Shown one piece after another: positions 8,230 through 16,844 of a stretch of 64,000 nucleotides of DNA. A program made the translations under genes and the position numbers. Within the stretch, counting starts at the first letter, position 1; each line of letters opens with the position of its first letter. The DNA is from a bacterium (GTDB taxonomy: Bacteria > 4484-113 > JAFGCY01), in contig JADZFO010000060.1 of assembly GCA_020849855.1 (NCBI GenBank), positions 1 to 64,000 of the forward strand, in the 5' to 3' direction. Under the pieces are notes generated by a model, which made no database searches, was not told the origin of the DNA, and worked only from the letters and a program-made list of their open reading frames with translations.

Positions 8230-9606
8230 ATGAGGCTGGATCCAAAGTTCACGCAGGTTCTGCAGGAAATCGAGACAACTCGAGGCGTTCCGCGCGACCG
8301 GATCCTGGACGCGCTGCGCGAAGGTGTCCAGGCAGCCTATGAGAAGAGCCATGGAGAGACCCCTAACTTCGTGGTGGAGATCAACCTGGGCCGTGGCCTG
8401 ATCGAGGCATATCTGGCCAAGGCCGTCGTGGAAAACGTCACCGATCCGCAGGTCGAGATCGACCTGCCCGGCGCGCGCGAGATTGAGCCCGAGGCCGAGA
8501 TCGGTGATGAAGTGCTGGTGGATGCCGACATCTCGCAGATGGGCAACCTGGCGATCCACACCTTCAAGCAAAAGGTCAAGAGCCTGATCCGCGACGCCGA
8601 GAAGGACAAGATCGTCCATCTATACGGCACGCGCCTGGGCGAGATGATCAACTGCAGCGTGCTCTATACGGAGCGCGGCGACCTGTATGTCGAAACGCCT
8701 GACAAGATCGAGGGCATCGTGCCCTACAAGGAGCAGATCCCGCGTGAGCGGGCCCAGCCCGGCGCGCGCCTCAAGTGCCTGCTGGTCGAGGTTCGCAACA
8801 CGCGCAAGGCCCCGATGCTGCTGCTCTCCCGCACGCACAATGACCTGCTCAAGGAGCTGATGAAGAACGAAATCCCGGAGGTCCGCGAGGGCAATATCGA
8901 GATCGTCGCCATCGCCCGCGACCCCGGCTACCGCGCCAAGGTGGCTGTGCGCAGCCGCATCCCGGAGCTGGACCCGGTGGGCTCCTGCATCGGCTCGCGC
9001 GGTATCCGCATCACCGCCATCAGCCAGGAGCTGAACGACGAGAAGATCGACCTGGTGCTCTTCAAGGAAGACCCCTTTGAGTTCATCGCCGAGGCCCTCA
9101 GCCCGGCGAAGGTGCTCAGCGTGGAGATCTTTGAAGAGGACCGCCGCGGCATCGTGGTCGTCCCCGACGACCAGATCAGCCTGGCGATCGGCAAGGGCTG
9201 GCGCAATGTGAAGCTGGCCTCCAAGCTGACCCGCTATTACCTGGATGTGAAGAGTGTCACTGAATACGCGGCCGAGCAGGAGCGCGGCGGCCCGGCCCGC
9301 GGCACCAGCCGTCGCGGCGGCCCGCCGAAGGACTATGCCCTGACGGATGAGGAGCTGGCGGAGGCCACTGGCGAGGGTTACGGCGATCAGGACAGCTACG
9401 AGTACGAGGACGAGGAATACGCCGAAGACTACGAGCAGGAAGCCGACGAGCAGGACGCCGAGGAAGGCGAGGCTCAGGATGAGCCTGGCGGCGAGGACGG
9501 CTCCGAAGACGAGACCGGCGATGCGGACGATGACGGCGATGCGGACGAGGACGGCGAGGCCGGAGAGGACGCTGGCGACGATGATGGCGAGGAGCAGGAG
9601 GCCTAG
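8230..9606 (+). CDS. nusA: Transcription termination/antitermination factor NusA with an acidic tail
   Basis: A 458-residue factor that binds RNA polymerase and nascent RNA. It has the N-terminal polymerase-binding domain (about 1-125), an S1 domain (GEMINCSVLYTERGDLYVE onward), and KH1 and KH2 (RSRIPELDPVGSCIGSRGIRI; PDDQISLAIGKGWRNVKLASKL). After about residue 350 the sequence turns into roughly 100 residues that are almost all Asp, Glu, Gly and Ala, rather than the acidic repeats of E. coli NusA. A strong GGGGAG lies eight bases before the ATG. The stop is followed by ylxR. Confidence 0.95.
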   Translation: MRLDPKFTQVLQEIETTRGVPRDRILDALREGVQAAYEKSHGETPNFVVEINLGRGLIEAYLAKAVVENVTDPQVEIDLPGAREIEPEAEIGDEVLVDADISQMGNLAIHTFKQKVKSLIRDAEKDKIVHLYGTRLGEMINCSVLYTERGDLYVETPDKIEGIVPYKEQIPRERAQPGARLKCLLVEVRNTRKAPMLLLSRTHNDLLKELMKNEIPEVREGNIEIVAIARDPGYRAKVAVRSRIPELDPVGSCIGSRGIRITAISQELNDEKIDLVLFKEDPFEFIAEALSPAKVLSVEIFEEDRRGIVVVPDDQISLAIGKGWRNVKLASKLTRYYLDVKSVTEYAAEQERGGPARGTSRRGGPPKDYALTDEELAEATGEGYGDQDSYEYEDEEYAEDYEQEADEQDAEEGEAQDEPGGEDGSEDETGDADDDGDADEDGEAGEDAGDDDGEEQEA

Positions 9607-9674
9607 GCACGCGCAAGCCTGACGACAAGCCCCTGAACTGGCTGGTCCCGCAGGACCAGCACCGCCCGCGCCGG

Positions 9675-9977
9675 ATGTGCATCGGCTGCCGCGAGCGCCA
9701 CTTCCAGGATGAGCTGGTGCGCCTGCAGGCCAGCCCCGAATCCGTGGTGATCGTGGAGATGGACAAGCAGCGCCGTCCGGGCCGCAGCGTCTATCTTTGC
9801 CCCAAGATTGGCTGCATGGAGAAGGTTATCCGCCGCGGCGAGATAGTAATCAAAGGCTCCAAGTATGATAAGATAATCGTTCGCCTGGAGCAGCGGCAGG
9901 CCGAACGCCTGCGTTACGCGTTCTCTTTTGCCGCCCGCAGACTCCGCGCGTCACTGGGGGTAGGTCCCGAAGACTAA
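9675..9977 (+). CDS. ylxR: YlxR/RnpM family RNA-binding protein (DUF448)
   Basis: A 100-residue basic protein, conserved between nusA and infB in many bacteria. The family signature appears at the very start (MCIGCRERHFQDELVRL), followed by GRSVYLCPKIGCMEKVIRRG, which matches the second conserved block. Homologues in Firmicutes bind RNA, and one modulates RNase P. The start is uncertain. The two codons before ATG 9675 encode the Arg residues usual in this family, but between the upstream in-frame TGA (9582) and this ATG there is no ATG, GTG or TTG, and no Shine-Dalgarno is evident. CTG 9633 is a possible non-standard start. Its TAA overlaps the infB ATG by one base. Confidence 0.85.
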   Translation: MCIGCRERHFQDELVRLQASPESVVIVEMDKQRRPGRSVYLCPKIGCMEKVIRRGEIVIKGSKYDKIIVRLEQRQAERLRYAFSFAARRLRASLGVGPED

Positions 9978-12724
9978 TGCCAAGTAATGTCCTCAAACTG
10001 GTAAAAGAGCTCAAGCGCAAGACTGACGAAGTCAACGCGCTGCTCCGACAGGTCGGCTTCGACACGGAGGCCGAGGGTTTTGGCGTCCTGAGTCAGATCC
10101 CCGATGATGTAGTCAACAAGGTGAAGCAGCTTGCCGAGGGCGGCAGCGCCCCGGCAGCAGCAGCTCCCGCGGCCGCGCCAGGCAAGGCAGCGGCCCCCGC
10201 CGGCGGCAGTGGCGCTGCAGGCGCCGGACGGCGTCCGCGTCCGCAGGACGATACGGGCGCGCTGGACCTCAAGGAAGCCACACCCAAGCGTCGCACGGGT
10301 GGCAAGGACTTCTTTGGGACCAAGCCGGCGGCTGAACCCGAACCCGAACCCAAGACTGAAATGCCGCGCCTTGGCGACAAAGTCAAGGTGCTGGAGCCCG
10401 CGCCCACGCCGCCCGCGCGCAAGACTGCGCCGGCCGCTGGCAATGGTGCCGGTGCCGCTGCAGCCTCCGCTCCGGCGCGTCAGCCCGGCGCGGCTCCCGC
10501 AGCCCCGGCCCAGCGCGGACCCTCCGAAGTGCGCCAGATCCGCCAGACGCCGCAGGGCGCCCAGGCCAGCGGCGGCAGCGCCGCGGCGGCGGCCCCGACC
10601 CGCCAGGCCAAGCCTGACCTGTCCAGCGGCCCGCGCATCCTGAGCATGCCCGATCCGGCCGAGCGCGCCCGCCTGCAGGCCCAGCGCAATGCTCCGGCGC
10701 GACCCGGTGGACGTCCCGGCGCCGGCCCGGCCCGTGGCGGCGCCCCTGCCGCCGGTGGTCCGCCCCCTTCGGGTGGCGGCCAGGACCAGAAGAAGAAGCC
10801 CGGTGCGCGCGGCAAGGACCGCCGCGGCGGTGAGGACGAGCTCTCCGGCGGCCGCCGCGGACGCCGCGACGTCGCCCTTGGTGACGACGAGACCGTACGC
10901 AGCCGCAAGCGCGTCTTCAAGGTTGCGGGCGGCCCCCGCATCCAGGAAGCCGGCGCGGTCCAGTACCACTTGAAGATTCCCGGCCCGATGCCCCTGCGCG
11001 ATATCGCCCAGGGCACCGGCGTCAAGGTCGCCCAGATCGTGCGCTTCCTGCTTAACGAGCTGGGCACTAAGGCCAATATTAACTACGTAGCTTCAGTCGA
11101 AGAGTCTGAGCTGATCGCGGAGCACTTCGGCGTCCCGCACAGCGTGGCACTCGAGCAGCAGGCCACCGACGAGCTGGTGCAGTTCGAGCAGATCGACAGC
11201 GAGAAGCTGGTCGGCCGTCCGCCGGTCGTGACCATCATGGGCCACGTCGACCACGGTAAGACCAAGCTGCTGGATACCATCCGCACAACCAACGTGGTTG
11301 CCAAGGAAGCCGGCGGCATCACCCAGCACATCGGCGCCTACCAGGTGGAGAAGAAGGGCAAGCACATCACCTTCATCGATACCCCGGGCCACGAGGCCTT
11401 TACGGCCATGCGCGCCCGCGGATCCCAGGTGACGGACATCGTCATCCTGGTGGTCGCGGCTGATGATGGCGTGATGCCCCAGACGATCGAGGCGATCCAG
11501 CATGCCAAGGCTGCTGAAGTGCCGATCATCGTCGCGGTGAACAAGATTGACAAAGCCGACGCCCAGCCTGACCGCGTCAAGCAGCAGCTCTCCGACCACG
11601 GCCTCGTGCCGGAAGAGTGGGGCGGCGACACGGTTTACTGCAACGTCAGTGCGCTGAAGGGCGACGGTATCGACGAGCTGCTGGAGATGATCCTGCTGAC
11701 CGCCGAGCTCGCCGACCCGAAGGCCGACCCGCATGCCCCGCCCTACGGCGTGGTGATCGAGAGCAAGGTCGACCCGGGCATCGGCGTCGTGGCGACGGTG
11801 CTGGTCCAGCAGGGCACGATGGTCAAGGGGCAGTTCATCCTGTCCGGCACCACCGTCGGCCGCATCAAGCGCATGGAAAGCGACCTCGGCAGCGAGGTGG
11901 CTTCCGCCGGGCCTTCGGCCCCGGCGCGGATCATCGGCTTCACTGAGCCGCCGGAGAACGGCGACAAGGTCTACTGCTTCAACAACAAGAAGCAGGCCCA
12001 GGCGATCGCCGACCAGCGCGAGGCTGAGGCCCGTGTCCGCGCGGCCGCCAAGGCCAGCCAGCGCATGAGCCTGGAGAAGTTCCTGGCCAAGAGCGAGGGC
12101 AAGGAGATCAAGGAGCTCAACATCGTGCTGAAGGCCGATGTGGGCGGCTCCGCCGAGGCCCTGGCAGAGAGCCTGGCCAAGCTGGAGGTCGAGGGCGCCA
12201 AGTGCCACATCGTCTCCACCGGCGTGGGCCAGATCAACGAGCACGACATCAACCTGGCCACTGCTTCCGACGCGGTGGTGGTGGGCTTCCACACCGGCAT
12301 TACATCCGGCGCCAAGCGCCTGGCCGAGAAGGAGCACATCGAAGTCCGGCTCTACGACATCATCTACAAGGTGACGGAAGACATCGAGAAGGCCATGAAG
12401 GGTCTGCTCGAACCGGAGTACGAAGAGAAGAGCCTGGGCAAGCTGGAGGTCCGCGCGATCTTCAAGCAGGAGAAGGGCACCTGCGTCGCCGGTGGTTACG
12501 TCCTGGACGGCACCATCAAGCGCGGTGGCAAGTTCCGCCTCAAGCGCGGCAAAGAGACGATTTTCGAAGGCAGCCTGCCGGGCCTCAAGCGCTTCAAGGA
12601 CGACGTACGCGAAGTCCAGAGCGGCTACGAGTGCGGTGTGCTGCTGGAAACCGGCGCCAACAACCCGGTGCAGGAAGGCGACATCCTCGAGATGTATGAG
12701 ATGGTGCTCAAGCCGCGGCTGTAG
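9977..12724 (+). CDS. infB: Translation initiation factor IF-2
   Basis: A 915-residue GTPase that places initiator tRNA on the ribosome. It opens with an IF2_N-type helical domain (1-55), then about 250 residues of Ala/Pro/Gly/Arg-rich linker. A second IF2_N module follows ([20 protein letters not shown]). The G domain has G1 [10 protein letters not shown]3 DTPGHEAF and G4 NKIDKAD, and the C-terminal beta-barrel domains end in [13 protein letters not shown]. The ATG overlaps the ylxR stop (TAATG), so the genes are probably translationally coupled. It is the last gene of the operon, ending 52 bases before a strong terminator. Confidence 0.97.
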   Translation: MPSNVLKLVKELKRKTDEVNALLRQVGFDTEAEGFGVLSQIPDDVVNKVKQLAEGGSAPAAAAPAAAPGKAAAPAGGSGAAGAGRRPRPQDDTGALDLKEATPKRRTGGKDFFGTKPAAEPEPEPKTEMPRLGDKVKVLEPAPTPPARKTAPAAGNGAGAAAASAPARQPGAAPAAPAQRGPSEVRQIRQTPQGAQASGGSAAAAAPTRQAKPDLSSGPRILSMPDPAERARLQAQRNAPARPGGRPGAGPARGGAPAAGGPPPSGGGQDQKKKPGARGKDRRGGEDELSGGRRGRRDVALGDDETVRSRKRVFKVAGGPRIQEAGAVQYHLKIPGPMPLRDIAQGTGVKVAQIVRFLLNELGTKANINYVASVEESELIAEHFGVPHSVALEQQATDELVQFEQIDSEKLVGRPPVVTIMGHVDHGKTKLLDTIRTTNVVAKEAGGITQHIGAYQVEKKGKHITFIDTPGHEAFTAMRARGSQVTDIVILVVAADDGVMPQTIEAIQHAKAAEVPIIVAVNKIDKADAQPDRVKQQLSDHGLVPEEWGGDTVYCNVSALKGDGIDELLEMILLTAELADPKADPHAPPYGVVIESKVDPGIGVVATVLVQQGTMVKGQFILSGTTVGRIKRMESDLGSEVASAGPSAPARIIGFTEPPENGDKVYCFNNKKQAQAIADQREAEARVRAAAKASQRMSLEKFLAKSEGKEIKELNIVLKADVGGSAEALAESLAKLEVEGAKCHIVSTGVGQINEHDINLATASDAVVVGFHTGITSGAKRLAEKEHIEVRLYDIIYKVTEDIEKAMKGLLEPEYEEKSLGKLEVRAIFKQEKGTCVAGGYVLDGTIKRGGKFRLKRGKETIFEGSLPGLKRFKDDVREVQSGYECGVLLETGANNPVQEGDILEMYEMVLKPRL

Positions 12725-12776
12725 GAGCGCGGACGATCCGTCCGCATCTTCTGCGAATCACTCATTACGAACTAAC

Positions 12777-12802
12777 AAGGGCGGCAGCATTGCCGCCCTT
12801 TT
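12777..12802 (+). terminator. Rho-independent terminator after infB
   Basis: AAGGGCGGC (12777-12785) pairs perfectly with GCCGCCCTT (12792-12800) around the loop AGCATT, followed by TTTTGTTT. It faces the + strand only. Confidence 0.9.
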
Positions 12803-12845
12803 GTTTACGGCATGGCGAGTCACGTCATACGCTCAAGTCAGCCCT

Positions 12846-13757
12846 TCACTTGATCACTCCGGTCATTAGCCAGACAAAGTCATCCTCATTAAGCAGCCCG
12901 GCGGGCAGGCTCAGCCTAGAGCAGGCGGCAAAGACGGGTAGCGGAACCCAGGCCGCGTACCATAGGCAAAAGAGCTTCGTCAGGCAGTAGATGAACAGGG
13001 TAGCCAAGTATGCCCAGTAGGCGCGTCGTGGGCGCAAAAGCAGCGCCACGCACCCGGCGATTGCCAGGGCGGCGCCAATCGAATAGGCCTTCTCTACACC
13101 CGCTGTGCGCGGTGAAGACATGTCGACAGCGAGGGCGGCCCACTGCACACACTCGTTGAGAAAGGTTGCCAGCGTGTACGCAGCTGCCAGTAGCCAGGCG
13201 CAGCGCCAGTGCCTCAAAGCCGCGGACTGAAAGGAAAGTGCAAGTACAAATGGTATGAGCGGGTTGAGGTTCAACAACATGACAAGCACTGTCTCCCAGC
13301 CCCAAAAGTTGTCGTCCCAGCGGATGACCCAGGCAAGCAAACTGAAGGCAAGCACAATGCATGCCAGCGACCAGGCGAAGACGCTGCGGGCGAATTGGCT
13401 GCCATTAAGACTCGACGCAGGGCCAGCGCGCCAGGCGGGCGGAAGGAGTAGCGGCAAAAGAATCAGCAACGGGATGAGAGCGGAGGGTTGCACATAGAAG
13501 TTCCGATCATAACCGACAGCTTCCTCCAGATCACTAGCTGAAGAGCCCTGACTGTCGGGGTGAAATAGAAATGGGCCAGGCAGGCGGGGGAGGTGCGGCA
13601 GCCGCTGCAGGTTGAGCAATGATAGTGACAGGCCAACGATGAGAATCCCAAGCAGCAGAACAAGTGGGCGGCAGGTCAACCAGTAGTGACGGATTGCTAG
13701 GATGGCTTCCTCTGGATCACATCCGCTGATTGTTCGCAGCAGCCAGTTCACGGGCAT
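12846..13757 (-). CDS. Hypothetical polytopic membrane protein
   Basis: About 303 residues with some six to eight hydrophobic segments. The first (PLVLLLGILIVGLSLSLL) is near residues 32-49, followed by a soluble loop of about 50 residues containing PGPFLFHPDSQG. Several further membrane spans run to the C-terminus. I recognise no family. It faces the infB operon tail-to-tail and starts at ATG 13757 just after the remnant toxin gene. No Shine-Dalgarno or clean -10 box was found. Base use is slightly less G+C-rich than in its neighbours, and the adjacent toxin-antitoxin remnant suggests an accessory patch. Confidence 0.6.
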   Translation of the reverse strand: MPVNWLLRTISGCDPEEAILAIRHYWLTCRPLVLLLGILIVGLSLSLLNLQRLPHLPRLPGPFLFHPDSQGSSASDLEEAVGYDRNFYVQPSALIPLLILLPLLLPPAWRAGPASSLNGSQFARSVFAWSLACIVLAFSLLAWVIRWDDNFWGWETVLVMLLNLNPLIPFVLALSFQSAALRHWRCAWLLAAAYTLATFLNECVQWAALAVDMSSPRTAGVEKAYSIGAALAIAGCVALLLRPRRAYWAYLATLFIYCLTKLFCLWYAAWVPLPVFAACSRLSLPAGLLNEDDFVWLMTGVIK

Positions 13758-13783
13758 CAGACTAGCACTATTCAGCAGCTCAT

Positions 13784-14046
13784 CTACCGTTTCTTGTAGG
13801 ACTTGTCACGTGGCTCAATCGCAAAGACCTTGACTTCCCTTGCTGAGTCATCGATGTAGTAAAGATGCGTACATCGCCAGTCCGCAGTTTCCATTCGGGA
13901 GGGTCGCTGTCGGTCAGTTTCTGACAGCCGGGTGGACGCGGGTTCTCAGACAAGAGATTCAGCCTGTCCCTGATAGCTCGCAAGGTTGACTCAGAGTAGC
14001 TGCGCAGCTTACGCTCGGCCCTCCGGTCGAGGATTACATCGTAGCT
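13784..14046 (-). pseudogene. Broken RelE/ParE-type toxin
   Basis: The minus strand reads YDVILDRRAERKLRSYSES, then LRAIRDRLNLLSENPRP and WKLRTGDVRI, which is plainly RelE/ParE family. After GDVRI the family sequence continues only in another frame (YYIDDSAREVKVFAIEPR to a TAG at 13784-13786), so one base is missing near 13859-13864, at an AAA run. At the 5' end the frame has a TAG two codons before the first family residue and no start codon between. With both start and frame lost, this is most likely a dead toxin. A sequencing indel would explain only the internal shift. Confidence 0.75.
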
Positions 14047-14261
14047 CTAAGCCGTTTTTCAGCTTCCAGCTCGGCCTCGATCTCCTTCCACGAGCGGAAC
14101 TCGGTCGCGCTGGCCCGGGCACCGCGCAGGAACTCGATGTCGAGCGCGTCTTCAAGCCGGTCAACCAGTGCCTCGAACTCGTCGACAGAAGGAACCACGG
14201 ATCTGCGCTGGCCCTCTTCATCCGTGATGTACTGGGGGTGTAATTCGAGTGTCTTGGTCAT
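14034..14261 (-). CDS. Antitoxin of a RelE/ParE-type pair (RelB/Phd-like)
   Basis: 75 residues: a short N-terminal part with QYITDEEGQRRSVVPSVDEFE, as in Phd/YefM-like or related antitoxins (usually ITDE.G...VVL...E), then an acidic helical C-terminus ending WKEIEAELEAEKRL. ATG 14261 is chosen because GGAG lies six bases upstream. A longer frame to 14330 adds 23 hydrophobic residues without support. It overlaps the toxin remnant. The antitoxin is intact while the toxin is not, a common end state of such modules. It would normally bind and neutralise the toxin and repress its own promoter. Confidence 0.7.
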   Translation of the reverse strand: MTKTLELHPQYITDEEGQRRSVVPSVDEFEALVDRLEDALDIEFLRGARASATEFRSWKEIEAELEAEKRLRATM

Positions 14262-14352
14262 CTTTACTCCGCTCAGATGATAACGCATCAGCTGCAGTAG
14301 CATGACAAAAGCCAAGCAGCAGGCTGCCATGTTATACCAAACACATGTATGC

Positions 14353-14358
14353 TAGTAT
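14353..14358 (+). promoter_or_regulatory. -10 box TAGTAT of the YcaQ-like gene (leaderless)
   Basis: TAGTAT, six bases (GACACA), then ATG 14365, with no Shine-Dalgarno. Confidence 0.6.
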
Positions 14359-14364
14359 GACACA

Positions 14365-15627
14365 ATGCCTCCCGCCTCACTTGATGTTTCACTCCCCGCC
14401 GCCCGTCTCGTCTTGCTGCATCAGCAGGGCCTGCTCACTCCGCCCAGGCGCGCTGCCAGGAAGGCTGACGTACTGGCCTGTATCCGCCGCATGGGCCTGC
14501 TGCAGATCGACACCATCCACATCGTCGCCCGCAGCCCCTACCTGGTGCTCTTCAGCCGCCTGGGGAACTATGAGCCGCGCTGGCTGGACCAGACCCACAG
14601 CGAGGGCCGGCTCTTTGAGTTCTTCAGCCACGCGATGTGCTGGCTTCCGATTGAGGACTTCCCGCTCTGGCGCTGGCGCGCCCTGCGCCTGCCCGACGAG
14701 AACGCCACCCTGAACTGGAAGCGCAACTTCATCTGGCTGGCGAAAAACCAGAGCCTCGTTGAGCACATCATCCAGCGCATCCGCGACGAAGGCCCCCTGC
14801 GCAGCGCGGACTTTGAGCCCGAGCAGCGCAAAAGCGGCACCTGGTGGGCCTGGAAGGACGAGAAGCTGGCGCTGGAGCTGCTGATGTACACCGGGCGGCT
14901 GATGATCCCCAGGCGCGAGCGCTTCCAGCGCGTCTATGACCTCAGCGAGCGCGTGCTGCCGGACTGGGATGACAGCCAGGCCCTGGACCCCGAGGAGGCC
15001 AGCCTGGAGCTGACCCGCCGCGCGGCCCTGGCACTGGGCCCGGCCACCGAGCCCTGGATCCGCGACTACCATCGCCAGCGCCAGGACCGCACCAGGCGCG
15101 CGCTGGATCGCCTGCTGGCGGATGGCCTGCTGCTGGAGGCGCGGATCGAGGGCCTGCGTGAGCGCGCCTATCTGTCCCCTGAGATGCTGCCCCTGCTGAA
15201 GAAGGCCGAGGCCGGCAAGCTGGAGGCCACGCACTCCACGCTGCTTTCGCCCTTCGACCCGCTGGTCTGGCATCGCTTGCGGGCCAGCCAGCTCTTCGGC
15301 TTTGACTACCTGATCGAGTGCTATACGCCGGAGCACAAGCGCGTCTATGGCTACTTCACGCTGCCGATACTGCTGCGCGGGCGCCTCATCGGCCGCGTCG
15401 ACGCCAAGGCGCATCGCGGCGAGGGCGTGTTCGAACTGCGCGCGCTGCATCTGGAGCCGGGGCTCAGGCTGAGCGCCGCCGAGCTTGAGGAACTGGCACG
15501 GACGGTCCAGCGCTGCGCCGACTGGCACAGGTGCCCGCAGGTGCGCGTGCTGAAGACCGAGCCGCCCGCCCTGGCGGCAAGGCTGCGCTCTGCGCTGAAG
15601 TCAGCCGCCGCCGCCGCGGAATCGTGA
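14365..15627 (+). CDS. ycaQ: Winged-helix DNA glycosylase of the YcaQ/AlkX (HTH_42) family
   Basis: A 420-residue protein of the family that unhooks interstrand DNA crosslinks and removes bulky alkylated bases. The catalytic QxD motif is visible as LLQIDTIHIVARSPYLVLF, with the conserved aromatic stretch LFEFFSHAMCWLP following, as in characterised members. Further on come GPLRSADFE, a stretch rich in Trp, and STLLSPFDPLVWHRLRASQLFGFDY, a C-terminal signature of the family. The length is normal. The gene stands alone with a leaderless promoter. A CRP-like palindrome overlaps its stop codon, but it probably serves the next gene. Confidence 0.88.
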   Translation: MPPASLDVSLPAARLVLLHQQGLLTPPRRAARKADVLACIRRMGLLQIDTIHIVARSPYLVLFSRLGNYEPRWLDQTHSEGRLFEFFSHAMCWLPIEDFPLWRWRALRLPDENATLNWKRNFIWLAKNQSLVEHIIQRIRDEGPLRSADFEPEQRKSGTWWAWKDEKLALELLMYTGRLMIPRRERFQRVYDLSERVLPDWDDSQALDPEEASLELTRRAALALGPATEPWIRDYHRQRQDRTRRALDRLLADGLLLEARIEGLRERAYLSPEMLPLLKKAEAGKLEATHSTLLSPFDPLVWHRLRASQLFGFDYLIECYTPEHKRVYGYFTLPILLRGRLIGRVDAKAHRGEGVFELRALHLEPGLRLSAAELEELARTVQRCADWHRCPQVRVLKTEPPALAARLRSALKSAAAAAES

Positions 15628-15639
15628 GAAAAGTCACGA
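15622..15639. promoter_or_regulatory. CRP/FNR-like palindrome TCGTGA-N6-TCACGA
   Basis: A perfect inverted repeat with six-base arms and a six-base spacer. It overlaps the stop of the YcaQ gene and lies 104 bases before the DUF3224 start. TAGTCT at 15670-15675 could be the -10 box, placing the palindrome centre about 51 bases before the start of transcription. The same operator occurs at 46695-46712 and, with one arm mismatch, at 63846-63863. Confidence 0.65.
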
Positions 15640-15701
15640 TGCAAATCGCGGAACACGCGGGCTGAACAATAGTCTGTTGAAATGTTCACATACCGGCAAG
15701 T

Positions 15702-15720
15702 CACCGGGCGTAGCCCGGTG
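15702..15720 (+). other. Strong 5'-leader hairpin before the DUF3224 gene
   Basis: CACCGGGC (15702-15709) and GCCCGGTG (15713-15720) form a perfect eight-pair stem with a GTA loop, ending ten bases before the Shine-Dalgarno. No T run follows, so it is not a terminator. It may stabilise the mRNA or affect ribosome access. Confidence 0.5.
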
Positions 15721-15742
15721 CAGAAATGAAAGGAGGACCACT

Positions 15743-16162
15743 ATGGGCAGCCTGTCGGTTGCATCACTGCAGCGCGTCTGCACCACGATCCGGCCCCGCG
15801 GTGGACACGAGGAGGCCGTCACAGAAATCCCCGGAGCAGCCCAGCTGACGCATGGCAGCTATGTGCTGGCCTATCAGGGCCTGCTGCATGGCGAGGGCAT
15901 CCTGGAGGAAGTTCGCTGCTACTGCGGCAAGGACATGGCCCTGGTCTATGGCTTTGAGCGCGTCAGCGGCGGCATCGGCGACATGCGCGGCAGCTTCGTG
16001 CTGGAGCATGTCGGCCACCTGCAGGGCGGCGTGCTGCGCAGCCGCAGGTCGGTCGTGCCGGGCAGCGGCACCGGCTCCTTCGCCCGCCTGCGCGGCGAGA
16101 TTGACTTCGCCGACACCGGCGGGATGGAGTATCCCGTCCTCTTCGAGTACAGCCTTTCCTAG
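15743..16162 (+). CDS. DUF3224 domain protein
   Basis: A 139-residue protein. The pattern YQGLLHGEGI, FERVSGGIGDMRGSFVLEH and VVPGSGTGSFARLRGEIDF matches DUF3224, a small beta-barrel family related in fold to allene oxide cyclase. No enzymatic role is established. ATG 15743 is chosen for a near-perfect AAGGAGG seven bases upstream, against an in-frame ATG at 15677 that would read through the leader hairpin. The gene has an unusually elaborate upstream region (CRP-like palindrome, then hairpin, then strong ribosome site). The next gene is convergent. Confidence 0.8.
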   Translation: MGSLSVASLQRVCTTIRPRGGHEEAVTEIPGAAQLTHGSYVLAYQGLLHGEGILEEVRCYCGKDMALVYGFERVSGGIGDMRGSFVLEHVGHLQGGVLRSRRSVVPGSGTGSFARLRGEIDFADTGGMEYPVLFEYSLS

Positions 16163-16363
16163 AGGCCGCTGTAAGGGTCAAGCATGTGATGCTGATGGCT
16201 GTTACGCCAGCCGGCTGATGCAGGGCGGAGTGCGGCGGGTGGATGCGGATGGTGGACAGAGAGGCGCCGGTACGGCACGCTAGCGCTGGCGCCCCTTTCA
16301 GAGTCTGCACTGGCAGCGCGAGCATTCTGTCCTCGCTGCGGCCGCATTCGCTGTCTGGCCCAC

Positions 16364-16753
16364 TCAGCGGTTGCGCTGCTCATTGGCTATGTGCATCAGC
16401 CATTCACCGCGAAAGCTGCTTAGATAGACCGCCAGGTACATGCCGATGCTGAGCATGAAGTAGAGCAGCAGCATGCCGCGGCGCGGCAGGTCCCAGCGAT
16501 GGCTGTCCCAGAGCAGCCACAGCAGACTGAGCGGGTGTAGTACAGCCAGCACCAGCAGCAGCCAGAAACCCCAGTGCGCTAGTGCCCCGGGTGAGCCCAG
16601 CCACACGCTGGCCAGAATCGCAGGCATCAGAAGAAGCAGCGGCAGGCAAAGCCAGAAGGCCGGGTCACGGAAGAAAATCCAGGGGCGCGGCAGCAGACCA
16701 ATGCGTTCTTCGCTGTAGTCCGGCCACTGCATTTCCCGCTCAAACAGAGACAT
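16364..16753 (-). CDS. Small hypothetical membrane protein
   Basis: 129 residues with three to four hydrophobic segments: FWLCLPLLLLMPAILASVWL near 33-52, a second at about 60-82, and a third around LLLYFMLSIGMYLAVYL near 95-111. No family recognised. ATG 16753 has TAGAAT eight bases upstream (16762-16767), the same arrangement as mutS2, so the mRNA is probably leaderless or nearly so. The 200 bases between this gene and the DUF3224 gene (16163-16363) show nothing I can name. Confidence 0.6.
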   Translation of the reverse strand: MSLFEREMQWPDYSEERIGLLPRPWIFFRDPAFWLCLPLLLLMPAILASVWLGSPGALAHWGFWLLLVLAVLHPLSLLWLLWDSHRWDLPRRGMLLLYFMLSIGMYLAVYLSSFRGEWLMHIANEQRNR

Positions 16754-16761
16754 GCCAGGAG

Positions 16762-16767
16762 ATTCTA
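16762..16767 (-). promoter_or_regulatory. -10 box TAGAAT of the gene at 16364-16753
   Basis: TAGAAT with an eight-base spacer (CTCCTGGC) to ATG 16753. The mutS2 promoter has the near-identical TAGAAT plus CTCCTGCT. Confidence 0.5.
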
Positions 16768-16844
16768 ACCGCGTGCTTGAAGAGGCAGTTCTGCCACCGG
16801 GCGAAAATAGACTGTGGATTGAAGCCCGCGCTGGCGGTCCGGCG

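Noticed and set aside
14262-14330. 23-residue N-terminal extension of the antitoxin
   Set aside because: The hydrophobic stretch has no homology, and ATG 14261 has GGAG at good spacing.
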